A stretch of DNA of 64,000 nt from JAFGVL01 sp963663245 (GTDB taxonomy: Bacteria > Bacteroidota > Bacteroidia > Bacteroidales > Paludibacteraceae). Location of the stretch: positions 2,294,001 through 2,358,000 of the forward strand of contig OY760143.1 of assembly GCA_963663245.1 (NCBI GenBank), given 5' to 3'. The translations under genes were made by a program, and so were the position numbers. Shown in pieces: positions 1 to 9,259 of this stretch; position 1 is the stretch's first letter, and every line of letters begins with the position of its first letter. A model generated the notes under the pieces. That model did no database searches. It had not been told where the DNA came from and saw only the letters and a program-made list of their open reading frames with translations.

Positions 1-1093
1 ACTTCAATGTTTTTGCCAAATCTTTTAGTTTATCTTCTTGTGGATCTCCTGTCACTTTATCAGAATTAACTACAAACTTCACATCCGTATCTATCGCTAT
101 TTGTTTTGCTTTAGCAAAAGCTTTTTGTTCTGGCGTTTCTATAACGACAACTGGAGGCTTAGGTTTTTCAACTATCATTTCTGGCTCAGGCAGAGGCTTT
201 GGTTGCTCTACGATAAGAGCTGGAGGTGCTGGAGAAATATCTTTCATAACAACTTTCTTCACAGAAGTTTCAGCTCTTTTTACTTGCCACGTTAATCCTA
301 CTTTTAATCCAAATGCAAGAGGAGTAACTTTATCCGTTTGATTAGATGCAAACACACCATTATACACACCATCTTCTTGATAAAGAAGGTTGTCTTGAGC
401 ATCAATAGCATTATTTAATCCATAACTAGCGTATACCCCAAGATATAAATCCAATTTGCTGTTTAAAGGACATAACACACCCGCATCAGCAAAAGCAGAA
501 TATATAGATTTTAACGCGATATCTTTTTCAGGGAAAGAAGTCAGGGTATTGAAATTGTGTTGTGGCAAACCATATAATTCCACATCATATTGTGGATAAT
601 AGCCAGTTGTTTCAATATCGCCTCCAACTATTTCATAGCTAGATTGCACAGGGAGTTCCATTTTTGCACCTACGGTAAATTGCATTTTCCAGTTCTGTTT
701 AAGCTTAGATTTATAAGATACACTTATTGGAATTTCTATTAATAATGCCTTTTGCTTTTCCTTCCAATCGTTATAGTAAGTACGGAAAAGAAAAGTATCT
801 CCATCGGTATCTACAGATGGATTTTCGGTCAAATAATTAAGCGTACTTTCTGACCTATTCGATTCAAATCCTATACCTGTGCCAAGCCCCCAATTTGGGG
901 TAAAGAAATAGTCGTATCCTAAATTAATCGTATAATTAGCACTTCCTTTCTGACTTCCATTAACAATGTCGTGTTGCAAACTATGCAGACCACCACCTCC
1001 ATTAACATAAATATAACTACCCTTTTCTTGCGCTTGCATACTTACAACTCCCAATAACATCAACAAGCTTATCCTTAATTTTTGTCTCATCAT
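1..1093 (-). CDS. OmpA-family porin-like protein, C-terminus cut by window edge
   Basis: Outer-membrane protein reading leftward off the window, so the C-terminus is missing. It starts with two consecutive ATG codons (1091-1093 and 1088-1090) followed by a short signal peptide ending near MQAQ. About 230 residues of alternating aromatic/polar sequence follow, typical of an 8-stranded OmpA-like beta barrel (for example NLGYDYFFTPNWGLGTGIGF). Next is a Pro-rich linker (repeated KPLPEPE / KPKPPVV), then the start of what looks like a peptidoglycan-binding OmpA domain (VKFVVNSDKVTGDPQEDKLK). Family knowledge: such proteins tie the outer membrane to peptidoglycan. The exact OmpA-domain assignment rests on a fragment only, so the overall class is more secure than the detailed role. 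Confidence 0.72.
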   Translation of the reverse strand, partial: MMRQKLRISLLMLLGVVSMQAQEKGSYIYVNGGGGLHSLQHDIVNGSQKGSANYTINLGYDYFFTPNWGLGTGIGFESNRSESTLNYLTENPSVDTDGDTFLFRTYYNDWKEKQKALLIEIPISVSYKSKLKQNWKMQFTVGAKMELPVQSSYEIVGGDIETTGYYPQYDVELYGLPQHNFNTLTSFPEKDIALKSIYSAFADAGVLCPLNSKLDLYLGVYASYGLNNAIDAQDNLLYQEDGVYNGVFASNQTDKVTPLAFGLKVGLTWQVKRAETSVKKVVMKDISPAPPALIVEQPKPLPEPEMIVEKPKPPVVVIETPEQKAFAKAKQIAIDTDVKFVVNSDKVTGDPQEDKLKDLAKTLK

Positions 1094-1160
1094 TTTATTT
1101 CAAATATGAACAAAACTTATTGTCTTTAATTACACCAAGTTTTGTTATTAATTAATTCTA

Positions 1161-4100
1161 TCAATTTATTACAATTAGCTTATAGCTATATTGCATTCCA
1201 TCAGCAGTATTTACAGCACCTACATATTCTCCTGCTGGCAATTGTATCTTATTTATGAGCTCCACTTCATCCAAAGAATAAACTAAAGCACCTTGTACCG
1301 CATATATATTCAAAATAGCTCCTGCTAGTTCTTCTGTTGTTAAATCCGTTATTTCTACCGTAAAGGTTTCAGATGTTCTAACCGGATTTGGATACACACT
1401 GACTGTGGCGCTTCTAAAGGCTGTTCTATCTAATTCTTGCGAACAGGTACGTAAACTTTCTCCTTCTTTGGTTACTACCTGTAAATAATAATTTCCTACT
1501 ACTCCATTAGGGTCATTATAGAATTGCCCCGTAGCCCCACTAACAACTGAACCATCTTTATACCATTGGTAACTAACAAAACGATTCGAACTATTATCAC
1601 ATACAATCACATCATTGAATTTTGCTACCAAGTAGTCTTTAGAAAGATTTATAGTATAACTAAATGCATAGGCCTTACTTTCAAGACCTATTTCATTTCT
1701 GAATATAATTTGAGCATTATAGACACCTTCCTTCATTGCTGCCGGCACAGGAATATATACAGTATCATTTCCTAAGCTGCTTAACAATGTTGAATAGCTA
1801 ACATCTATAAAACCAGCACTTACAGCTTGTGCATCAAAAGTAATTTTGTATTCTTTCGCTTCTCCTGACAAGAGTTTGTAAGCAACATATAGATTATTTC
1901 CTTGACATCCACCACTAGATGCTAGCTCAATTTTCTCATTCTCTAATTTAACTTCATCCAATATCTTCGCTGCTGTTATTATCTCAGTTGCAGGAGCAAA
2001 ATAATTATTAGCAGCTGATCCACTTAAGGTATATACGACCGAAATTGTTTTTCCGTCTCCTACAGTTGCATCATTATAATTGGCAGAAGCATTAAGTGTT
2101 ACATTTCCAATATCAGAGGATACGACACCCGATAAAACACCCGCATTAACAACAGCAGTGGTTAAGCCATCGTACATTTTAACAGCTGTTACTGTTGGGG
2201 CTGATATGGTTAATTGTAATACATCCGTTGTAAAGCTAACTTCATTCCCATAACTCGTACCTACCGCATTCGTAGCATATGCTCTTACATAATAAGTAGT
2301 ATTTGGCACTAAGTCTGTCATACTGAAATTAAATGCTCCCGTAGTACTCAATGCTCCTTCTTCTGATTTAGTAGAAAGAGATACGGTAGGATTAACAGAA
2401 GTACTCCAAACCACTCCATATTGAGTTGGATTTGGGACTCCTAAATCTATAACATTTGCATTTGCTATAGCTGAAGTAGTATTTATACTAGAAACTGCCT
2501 GTGTAGTAAGTATTGGTAGTTTTAATGTAGTAAAACTCTGAACACCTCCATAGATTGTCCCTACAGCTGTGGTAACATAAGCCTGTACATAATAAGTAGT
2601 TCCAGGTATAAGCAAAGCTATCGATTCGTCAAATACACCTACCCCAATACCATTCGCATCTTTTGTTACGCCAGCTTCTCCTATTGTAGGGGTATTATCT
2701 GTGGAAGAAAATACCACTCCTCTGTCTGTTACACTTGATGACCCAGCATCCGTAATATTTCCACCCATACTGACTGCATTAGTATCTATAGTTGTTATAG
2801 CTGTTGTTAAAACAGTAGGCAGTACATCATCATCAGCTATAGTTACAGTATGAGTTGTAATAATACCCTGTGTTGCACTGTTTGGAACACCCATATTTAC
2901 AACAACAGTCTCATCGGTCTCCACTATATATTCTTCCTGAATTGTAATAGTAATATCATTACTTAAAACACCTGTTAAAATTACCAATGGACTACTTTCA
3001 ATGCTGTAATCTAAATTACTACCAGAGGCTGTACTCAATCCGTTTACAGTGAACGGCACTGTTACATCACGACCACTAAGGGCAGATAATACTGCTGTAA
3101 TAGTTATTGTTCCAGACTCATTGACACTCGTTTGAGAAGAAGTTGAAAATGTAACTGAAGGCATCACATCATTATCGTTAATAGTATAAGTATGTTCTGA
3201 ATTAGCTCCTAGCGTTGCATTGCTCGGATTAGATAAGGTAACAATAACAGTCTCATTCGTCTCATCTAATAAATCGTCTACTATACTAGCAATAGTAATA
3301 GTGTTATTCGAGTTACCAGTGCTAATTGTTAATGTTCCGTTAGCAAGAGTATAATCTGCAGCAGTAGCCGTACCACTTACGACATAATCTACGGTAACAT
3401 CAAATCCACTCAAATTGGATAAATCTACTTGCAAATTAGCGCTACTTACTGCTTCTAAAGCAGTAGAATTCGTAGAGTTAAAAGCTATCGTTGGCGCGGC
3501 ATCATCGTTAGTAATTGTAACAGTTGCTCCATCGGTAATAACAACACCCAATGTGGTAGCAGCTAAATTAGATTGACTAATTGTCAAGGTTTCGTCAGCT
3601 TCTAGTTTTGTATCGCCTGTTGGAGTAATTGTAAATGTTGCTGTTTCTCCAGCTGTACCGGAAAAGGTCAATGTTTGTGAGATAACAGCACTATAATCGC
3701 TATCGGAAGTGGTCGCAGTTCCATTAGATGTACTTACATCAACAGTAAAACCACCCTGTACTGCATTGTCTAAGGTTGCTGTTGCGGTAATAGCACCAGA
3801 GTTCTCATCGCCACTTACATTAGCAATGGTAACTGCTGCAGCATCATCGTTAGTAATTGTAACAGTTGCTCCATCGGTAATAACTACACCCAATGTGGTA
3901 GCAGCTAAATTAGATTGACTAATTGTCAAGGTTTCGTTAGCTTCCAGTTTTGTATCGCCTGTTGGAGTAATTGTAAATGTTGCTGTTTCACCAGCTGTAC
4001 CGGAAAAGGTCAATGTTTGTGAGATAACAGCACTATAATCGCTATCGGCAGTAGTCGCAGTTCCATCAGATGTACTTACATCAACAGTAAAACCACCCTG

Positions 4101-7100
4101 TACTGGATTATCTAAGGTTGCTGTTACGGTAATAGCACCAGAGTTCTCATCACCACTTACATTGGCAATGCTAACTACTGCAGCATCATCGTTAGTAATT
4201 GTAACAGTTGCTCCATCGGTAATAACAACACCCAATGTGGTAGCAGCTAAATTAGATTGACTAATTGTCAAGGTTTCGTTAGCTTCCAGTTTTGTATCGC
4301 CTGTTGGAGTAATTGTAAATGTTGCTGTTTCACCAGCTGTACCGGAAAAGGTCAATGTTTGTGAGATAACAGCACTATAATCGCTATCGGAAGTAGTCGC
4401 AGTTCCATCAGATGTACTTACATCAACAGTAAAACCACCCTGTACTGGATTATCTAAGGTTGCTGTTACGGTAATAGCACCAGAGTTCTCATCGCCACTT
4501 ACATTGGCAATGGTAACCGCTGCAGCATCATCGTTAGTAATTGTAACAGTTGCTCCATCGGTAATAACAACACCCAATGTGGTAGCAGCTAAATTAGATT
4601 GACTAATTGTCAAGGTTTCGTTAGCTTCCAGTTTTGTATCGCCTGTTGGAGTAATTGTAAATGTTGCTGTTTCACCAGCTGTACCGGAAAAGGTCAATGT
4701 TTGTGAGATAACAGCACTATAATCGCTATCGGAAGTAGTCGCAGTTCCATCAGATGTACTTACATCAACAGTAAAACCACCCTGTACTGGATTATCTAAG
4801 GTTGCTGTTACGGTAATAGCACCAGAGTTCTCATCGCCACTTACATTGGCAATGGTAACCGCTGCAGCATCATCGTTAGTAATTGTAACAGTTGCTCCAT
4901 CGGTAATAACAACACCCAATGTGGTAGCAGCTAAATTAGATTGACTAATTGTCAAGGTTTCGTTAGCTTCCAGTTTTGTATCGCCTGTTGGAGTAATTGT
5001 AAATGTTGCTGTTTCTCCAGCTGTACCGGAAAAGGTCAATGTTTGTGAGATAACAGCACTATAATCGCTATCGGAAGTGGTCGCAGTTCCATTAGATGTA
5101 CTTACATCAACAGTAAAACCACCCTGTACTGCATTGTCTAAGGTTGCTGTTACGGTAATAGCACCAGAGTTCTCATCGCCACTTACATTAGCAATGGTAA
5201 CTGCTGCAGCATCATCGTTAGTAATTGTAACAGTTTGTTGTTGTATTCCTGCTTCAATAGAATTTGTTACACTTAAAACATCAACTATAATAGTTTCATC
5301 AGCCTCTAATTTAGTATCGTGAATTGAAGTTATTGTTGCCGTACCTGTTATTAATCCAGCATTAATAACAATAGATGTAGTTGATATATTATAATCATCA
5401 CCTACTCCTGATTCGGTTGCCGTACCACTTATAGCTAAATTAACGGTAATATTTTGGCTAGAGGCAGCACTTAAGGTTGCGGTAATTATTGAAGTTCCAC
5501 TTGCCTCAACAATTGACGATGCACTTGCAGCTATTGAAACACTAGGCCCAGTGTTAGGAACTCCAATACTCGCTTGTCCTTTTGTAAAATCAGAATCATC
5601 GGTATTTGTGTCTAAACCATTGCTAAAACGTTGAAGTGTTTCATTATAGATAGATATTGCATTCCCACTTGGAGCTTCGTTTGATCCACCTCCAATTTTA
5701 ACAGAATCCACAACGCCACCACTTGGGTCTTTTAATTTAATAACAAGTCCTGTATTATTCATTGCACCTGTTAAATCGACATTTCCAAGCACCAGGTAAT
5801 CTCCAGCTTCAGTAGTGCTAAATGTACCTGAGCCCGCACTTGAATACAATGAAACATCGAATGCACCAGTATTTGTAAGATCACCAATTACATCTGTTCC
5901 ATCTATTAACTCTATCGTCCATCCTGATAAATCAACATTGTCCGAATTAACCAATAGCTCAATCCATTCATCGGTTCCTTGGCTGATTACTCCAGCTGAA
6001 ATGGTGCCATCAAAACCAGTAGTACTCCAATCTTGTTGAGGATCAGTCACAATTTCATTAATCACCACATCAACAGCGGTGAAATTTAATATTGAGTTTC
6101 CTGACATGCCGGCAAAAGAATTACCAGCATCATCATCTAAAGCTGTTGCATCAATTTCAATATAATATTCAAGGCCTTTTGATAAAATGGCATTAGGATT
6201 AATGCTTACCTGATTTGAGATTATTGAAACTCTTGGATCTCCAATTGGTATTACTTCAAAAGCTGTATCGTCCGACATGTATTTGAGGGTAATATTTCCA
6301 ATACCAGCAAGCATATTATCATCAAAGGTTAAGGTAATATCTTCACCTAAAATCGCATTGTTTGAATTATCAACCGGATTACTTGACGTTAATATTGGTG
6401 ATGTAATATCGGCAGTCATAAAATTTAATGTTGTGTTATCCAAAATTCCTGCATAACTATTTCCATATTGGTCATCAATAGCTGTTGCTGAAATTTGCAC
6501 GGCATAATTAACATTTTCTTCTAAATCGTTTGTTGGGTTTATAGTCAAGGTATTTGTTGAAATAATAGCCTGAGTACCAGGTGATGCCGCATCAATAGTA
6601 ATTGTACTACTTCCATCATCCAAATCTACAATTTGAATATTCCCTGTCCCAAAATAAATAATCTCATTAAAGGTTAAAGTAATATTTGCATTAGCATTTA
6701 CTCCTGTATTTTCGTCAATAGGTAGAGATGAACTAAACATAGGATTATCTCTATCAACAATATGAATAGCCCCACTTGAGTATGCTGCTGGTAAAGTATT
6801 TACAGATAGGTCTGTGATATTAGTTGCTGCATCTAGATCCAGTCTTAAACTACCAGTTCCAGAAATTGAAATAACTTCAACTGTGATACTTGTTCCCGTA
6901 GAAGAACTTACTGAATTAATCGATCCCACTGCTGTACCTGTTGTAGTTAGCGAAAAATCATCGGTACTAACATTAAGAACTAGTTCACTAAACGCCACTA
7001 TAAAACTAACACTTGTTGCATTTTCTGCCGGGGTTCCGCTTATAGTGACACTTGACACCTCTGGATTTGTAACATCATTTACTTGTACTGTTGCTTGAAC

Positions 7101-9014
7101 TACGGGTATACTTACTGCGCTATTATTATCTTCAACAATCACTGTAAAAGCATTTATTGAGGATCCATAGGCACTGAGTGCAGGAGTCCAATAAGCATTA
7201 TTTAAAGCATTTATAGTGTTATTTGTTGTCGCATTATATGCTATTGCTGAAGCAGATGATGCACCAATATTTAATGTGCCTGAACTTATAGCCTGTACAA
7301 CAAAAGCATCAACAGTACCATCAACATCAGCTTCATTACCAAATGCTTTTAATTCGGAAAGTGTTATTTCAACTTCTGTATTTTGTGTGGTAGTTTCTAC
7401 ATTATCACTAAATACGGTAAAAGTAGGCACATCGTTTACTGCAGAAATACTAAAAGTTACCGATGACGAGCCCGATGATACAGTTCCGTCATGAGTTGTT
7501 AATTGAATGGTAGCTACATTAACACCATTTAAATTGGGTGTTGGAGTGAAAGTAGCAGCATCAAGTGCTATATTAACATTTGCTAAAGTACCCTGAACGG
7601 TAAAGTTTGATGAACCGTTTCCTCCACCACCAAACGTAATTGATGTTGTTCCTACTGTTACGACACCTCCAGTTATCGAAATTGTTACAGTTTGATTATC
7701 TCCATCAATATCATCTACATTTATATTATCTGCCAAAGCAACAAACATATCATCTTCAACAACAGTTGGTGCGCTTGGAGCTGATATAGTTGGCAAATCG
7801 TTACTTCCAATTATATTAAAAGAAACTGAAGCCGAATTAGAATTATCTGTTCCATCATTTGATATTATTGTAATAGTACCAGCATTTGTTCCATTTAAAT
7901 TGGGTGTTGGTGTGAAAGTAGCAGCATCAAGTGCTATATTAATATCTGCTAAGAGTCCTGTTGCAGTAAAACTTGCTGAACCATTTCCACTACCACCAAA
8001 TGTAATACCTGTTGTTCCTATAGTTACTGTACCACCAGTAACAGTAAATGAAACAGTTTGGCTATCACCATCGGCATCAGAAATTTGAATATCATTAGCA
8101 AGAGCAATATTAGTTGCGTCTTCTATAACAACTGGGGAAGATGGTGGAGTTGCAATTGGAGCATTATTTAATGGTACAACTGTCAGTTCATTTGTAGTAG
8201 CGACATCTTTTAATTGAACTGCAGAAAGAATACTAGTTAAACCTGAACCATCGAGATTAGATTTTCTAATTTGATTATGAAAGATATCTGTATATAACAA
8301 TTTATTATTTACTAAATCTAAAGCAATTCGTTGAGGAGAACCGACCCCATCATCTGGAATAATTATTTGACTACTACTTCCATTCAAGTTTGCTCTGTAA
8401 ACATTATAATTCATTATATAATAAACTTTCCCTCCAACAGGATCAACTGCAATACCATCAATATTGCCTAAAACAACAGGTATAATAGAAGAACCATCAA
8501 GATTACAAGATCTAAGTTCAGCATGAGCATTATCAGAATAGTATAATTTATCATTCACAACATCCACAGTAATATCTTTAGGAGAACCGACTCCATCATC
8601 AGGAACAACAGTTTGAATACCTGCACCATTCAATCCTGCACTCTTTATAGTATAATCAGACAAACTATAGTATATTTTTCCTGCTGAGGGATGAACTGCA
8701 ATACCTTGCACAGAAACAGAGGTAATAATGGTAGATTTAGCACTCCCATCGTAATTACACATAATTATTGAACTGGCCGTACTATCATAATAATAGATTT
8801 TTTGATTTACAGGATCAACACACATAAACATTGGTTGGTGTACACCATCATCTGGAACAATAGCGAGACTAGCAGTTCCATCAAGATTAGTGCGATTTAC
8901 ATCATAATACTTCGTATAAAACGCATAATCTTGAGCGACAAGGTTAGAAGATATTAAAAAGACTAGTACTCCAAGGAAAAATTTTAAAAATTGGGAAAAA
9001 GAATTATTTTTCAT
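1161..9014 (-). CDS. Giant secreted T9SS cargo with YWTD propeller, cadherin-like, Calx-beta and YDG domains
   Basis: A 2617-residue secreted protein. The signal peptide spans about residues 1-27 (hydrophobic core FFLGVLVFLISS, then VAQ). In order I see: YWTD/LDL-receptor-class-B-like propeller repeats (about 30-285, repeated KIYY / KLYY / NLDGS motifs); two cadherin-like repeats (about 295-515, each with FTPTPNLNG); further Ig-like modules; two SbsA-type Ig-like domains (about 750-980, motif ITLTFNE/D); a lamin-tail domain (about 985-1140, INEIVTDPQQDW and DEWIELL); Calx-beta domains (about 1150-2065), five of them near identical; two modules with TTYYVRAYATNAVGTSYG-type endings (about 2065-2260); a YDG/MBG-type domain (about 2270-2345); and a C-terminal type IX secretion sorting domain beginning SVYPNPV. 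Likely a cell-surface or released adhesin or matrix protein. No catalytic domain was recognised. Function is inferred only from architecture. Confidence 0.88.
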   Translation of the reverse strand: MKNNSFSQFLKFFLGVLVFLISSNLVAQDYAFYTKYYDVNRTNLDGTASLAIVPDDGVHQPMFMCVDPVNQKIYYYDSTASSIIMCNYDGSAKSTIITSVSVQGIAVHPSAGKIYYSLSDYTIKSAGLNGAGIQTVVPDDGVGSPKDITVDVVNDKLYYSDNAHAELRSCNLDGSSIIPVVLGNIDGIAVDPVGGKVYYIMNYNVYRANLNGSSSQIIIPDDGVGSPQRIALDLVNNKLLYTDIFHNQIRKSNLDGSGLTSILSAVQLKDVATTNELTVVPLNNAPIATPPSSPVVIEDATNIALANDIQISDADGDSQTVSFTVTGGTVTIGTTGITFGGSGNGSASFTATGLLADINIALDAATFTPTPNLNGTNAGTITIISNDGTDNSNSASVSFNIIGSNDLPTISAPSAPTVVEDDMFVALADNINVDDIDGDNQTVTISITGGVVTVGTTSITFGGGGNGSSNFTVQGTLANVNIALDAATFTPTPNLNGVNVATIQLTTHDGTVSSGSSSVTFSISAVNDVPTFTVFSDNVETTTQNTEVEITLSELKAFGNEADVDGTVDAFVVQAISSGTLNIGASSASAIAYNATTNNTINALNNAYWTPALSAYGSSINAFTVIVEDNNSAVSIPVVQATVQVNDVTNPEVSSVTISGTPAENATSVSFIVAFSELVLNVSTDDFSLTTTGTAVGSINSVSSSTGTSITVEVISISGTGSLRLDLDAATNITDLSVNTLPAAYSSGAIHIVDRDNPMFSSSLPIDENTGVNANANITLTFNEIIYFGTGNIQIVDLDDGSSTITIDAASPGTQAIISTNTLTINPTNDLEENVNYAVQISATAIDDQYGNSYAGILDNTTLNFMTADITSPILTSSNPVDNSNNAILGEDITLTFDDNMLAGIGNITLKYMSDDTAFEVIPIGDPRVSIISNQVSINPNAILSKGLEYYIEIDATALDDDAGNSFAGMSGNSILNFTAVDVVINEIVTDPQQDWSTTGFDGTISAGVISQGTDEWIELLVNSDNVDLSGWTIELIDGTDVIGDLTNTGAFDVSLYSSAGSGTFSTTEAGDYLVLGNVDLTGAMNNTGLVIKLKDPSGGVVDSVKIGGGSNEAPSGNAISIYNETLQRFSNGLDTNTDDSDFTKGQASIGVPNTGPSVSIAASASSIVEASGTSIITATLSAASSQNITVNLAISGTATESGVGDDYNISTTSIVINAGLITGTATITSIHDTKLEADETIIVDVLSVTNSIEAGIQQQTVTITNDDAAAVTIANVSGDENSGAITVTATLDNAVQGGFTVDVSTSNGTATTSDSDYSAVISQTLTFSGTAGETATFTITPTGDTKLEANETLTISQSNLAATTLGVVITDGATVTITNDDAAAVTIANVSGDENSGAITVTATLDNPVQGGFTVDVSTSDGTATTSDSDYSAVISQTLTFSGTAGETATFTITPTGDTKLEANETLTISQSNLAATTLGVVITDGATVTITNDDAAAVTIANVSGDENSGAITVTATLDNPVQGGFTVDVSTSDGTATTSDSDYSAVISQTLTFSGTAGETATFTITPTGDTKLEANETLTISQSNLAATTLGVVITDGATVTITNDDAAVVSIANVSGDENSGAITVTATLDNPVQGGFTVDVSTSDGTATTADSDYSAVISQTLTFSGTAGETATFTITPTGDTKLEANETLTISQSNLAATTLGVVITDGATVTITNDDAAAVTIANVSGDENSGAITATATLDNAVQGGFTVDVSTSNGTATTSDSDYSAVISQTLTFSGTAGETATFTITPTGDTKLEADETLTISQSNLAATTLGVVITDGATVTITNDDAAPTIAFNSTNSTALEAVSSANLQVDLSNLSGFDVTVDYVVSGTATAADYTLANGTLTISTGNSNNTITIASIVDDLLDETNETVIVTLSNPSNATLGANSEHTYTINDNDVMPSVTFSTSSQTSVNESGTITITAVLSALSGRDVTVPFTVNGLSTASGSNLDYSIESSPLVILTGVLSNDITITIQEEYIVETDETVVVNMGVPNSATQGIITTHTVTIADDDVLPTVLTTAITTIDTNAVSMGGNITDAGSSSVTDRGVVFSSTDNTPTIGEAGVTKDANGIGVGVFDESIALLIPGTTYYVQAYVTTAVGTIYGGVQSFTTLKLPILTTQAVSSINTTSAIANANVIDLGVPNPTQYGVVWSTSVNPTVSLSTKSEEGALSTTGAFNFSMTDLVPNTTYYVRAYATNAVGTSYGNEVSFTTDVLQLTISAPTVTAVKMYDGLTTAVVNAGVLSGVVSSDIGNVTLNASANYNDATVGDGKTISVVYTLSGSAANNYFAPATEIITAAKILDEVKLENEKIELASSGGCQGNNLYVAYKLLSGEAKEYKITFDAQAVSAGFIDVSYSTLLSSLGNDTVYIPVPAAMKEGVYNAQIIFRNEIGLESKAYAFSYTINLSKDYLVAKFNDVIVCDNSSNRFVSYQWYKDGSVVSGATGQFYNDPNGVVGNYYLQVVTKEGESLRTCSQELDRTAFRSATVSVYPNPVRTSETFTVEITDLTTEELAGAILNIYAVQGALVYSLDEVELINKIQLPAGEYVGAVNTADGMQYSYKLIVIN
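3511..5220. repeat. Five tandem 342-bp repeats encoding Calx-beta domains
   Basis: The same 10-mer (gtaattgtaa) recurs at 3511, 3853, 4195, 4537, 4879 and again at the border 5221, so the period is exactly 342 bp (114 codons) in five head-to-tail copies inside the giant gene. Copies 4195-4536 and 4537-4878 look identical base for base when read side by side. The two outermost copies share protein variants (DNAVQ, TSNGT) that differ from the three inner ones (DNPVQ, TSDGT). Each unit is one Calx-beta domain ending ITNDDA. This is intragenic domain amplification, not a mobile element. Confidence 0.95.
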
Positions 9015-9114
9015 GTAATTTATATTTAAATATTAAAGAAGAATAGTAGCTGTTTACAAAAAAGACTTTTGAAAATAATTGTCAGTTTTAAAAACACAAC
9101 CTTAAATAGATATG

Positions 9115-9122
9115 CAAATGTA
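9115..9122 (-). promoter_or_regulatory. Candidate -7 element upstream of giant gene
   Basis: On the minus strand this reads TACATTTG, matching the Bacteroidota -7 consensus TAnnTTTG, about 100 bases before the start of the giant secreted protein. I see no matching TTG at the usual 19-base spacing upstream, so support is the -7 element alone. Confidence 0.3.
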
Positions 9123-9219
9123 AATAAATATCAATAAATATAAGTCTACACTACAAACTTAATATACAACTCTTTAACTTTTTAACATCAAAGACGTAAT
9201 AATATTATATAATGATTTA

Positions 9220-9227
9220 TATATTTG
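9220..9227 (+). promoter_or_regulatory. Candidate -7 element (TATATTTG) for the DUF3616-like gene
   Basis: TATATTTG matches the Bacteroidota -7 consensus TAnnTTTG. It lies about 33 bases before the ATG at 9260 and downstream of an in-frame ATG at 9212. If it is the promoter, the upstream ATG is not transcribed and the start must be 9260. No clear -33 TTG was found. Confidence 0.4.
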
Positions 9228-9259
9228 CGCTCTCAATTAAGAACTACACATCAATATTT

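Noticed and set aside
3511..5220. Regular repeat array that might be taken for CRISPR or a mobile element
   Set aside because: Unit length is 342 bp with no spacers and lies in frame inside one coding sequence, so it is domain duplication.
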